From the NCBI GenBank assembly GCA_021779005.1, contig JAJYBN010000063.1, positions 1 to 6,835 on the forward strand: DNA of 6,835 nucleotides, read 5' to 3'. Position 1 is the first letter of the stretch, and each line of letters begins with the position of its first letter. The notes beneath the pieces are model-generated. The model was not told the origin of the DNA, ran no database searches, and saw nothing but the letters and a program-made list of their open reading frames with translations. The translations under genes and the position numbers were made by a program. This document shows positions 6,645 through 6,835 of the stretch, in pieces. The stretch is from Pseudomonadota bacterium (GTDB lineage: Bacteria > Pseudomonadota > Gammaproteobacteria > Natronospirales > REEB76).

Positions 6645-6835
6645 TCAGAAGGACAGCACGCAACCGCCTGCATCGCTGTTGAACGCGTTGCTCCACAGGG
6701 ACTGTACCGGGAAAGTGTAGCCGTCCGGGAAGGTTACGTTCGCTGAAGCACCTTGGCCCGAGGAGATCCAGGCGCACTTGTCACCGGTCTCATAACCGCT
6801 GGAATCGAGCCAGCGGGTGCTCGGGAGCTGGTCAG
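6645..6835 (-). CDS. C-terminal 62 residues of a probably secreted protein
   Basis: Partial gene, cut by the right edge; the stop is TGA at 6647-6645. The visible end reads in one frame from the edge to the stop and ends in GGCVLSF. It contains SSGYETGDKCAWISS and FPVQSLWSNAFNSDAGGC. The pairing of GDKCAW with a later W-x-N-A-(x)n-GGC is a pattern I associate with the C-terminal beta-rich end of predicted extracellular proteins, some annotated as peptidases, in proteobacteria and acidobacteria; this is from memory and not a search. The two cysteines (20 and 58 of the visible part) could pair in a disulfide. The strong terminator just after the stop supports a real gene end. The function and the N-terminal domains cannot be seen. 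Confidence 0.75.
   Translation of the reverse strand, partial: DQLPSTRWLDSSGYETGDKCAWISSGQGASANVTFPDGYTFPVQSLWSNAFNSDAGGCVLSF

Noticed and set aside
1..6835. CRISPR array, tRNA/rRNA, insertion sequence or prophage
   Set aside because: No regular direct repeats, cloverleaf-like segment, transposase or integrase motif, or terminal inverted repeats were seen on either strand.

Overview
The window is GC-rich (about 60%) bacterial chromosomal DNA with Shine-Dalgarno-led genes and several exported proteins. The predicted methyltransferase with a signal peptide, the large Asp-box propeller protein and the secreted NTF2-like protein together suggest a free-living proteobacterium, most likely a gammaproteobacterium of the Xanthomonadales/Steroidobacterales/Nevskiales type. 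That placement is an impression from protein style and not a proof. I see no phage, insertion sequence, CRISPR, tRNA or rRNA signal.

Left arm, minus strand. At 1-385 lies the N-terminal part of an exported-looking class I methyltransferase-fold protein (COG4798 type) with a GTG start; its C-terminus is outside the window. A gap of 294 bases follows (386-679), holding at most a 44-codon ORF with a good ribosome binding site. At 680-2437 is a polytopic membrane protein with an N-terminal periplasmic (PDZ-like) segment and a C-terminal cytoplasmic GAF-like domain. It resembles the sensor half of a signalling protein but has no visible kinase, cyclase or other output domain.

Centre. The 252 bases at 2438-2689 separate the divergent membrane sensor and propeller genes and should hold promoters for both.

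Right arm, plus strand. At 2690-5848 is a 1052-residue exported protein with eleven Asp-box (BNR) motifs arranged in two clusters, followed by a beta-sandwich and a helical tail. Thirty-six bases later, at 5885-6406, comes a 173-residue exported NTF2/SnoaL-like protein, so the two are probably co-transcribed. At the right edge, on the minus strand, is the last 62 residues of another probably secreted protein (6645-6835), followed by a 13-bp GC-rich hairpin terminator that lies between the two convergent units.

As a whole the window looks like ordinary chromosome with an envelope/periplasm theme: four of the five well-supported proteins are exported or membrane proteins (the fifth is only a C-terminal fragment but looks extracellular). 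I find no convincing new multi-gene system. The points most worth a second look are a SAM-methyltransferase fold that appears to be exported, a sensor without an output domain, and the linked propeller/NTF2-like pair of unknown substrate.
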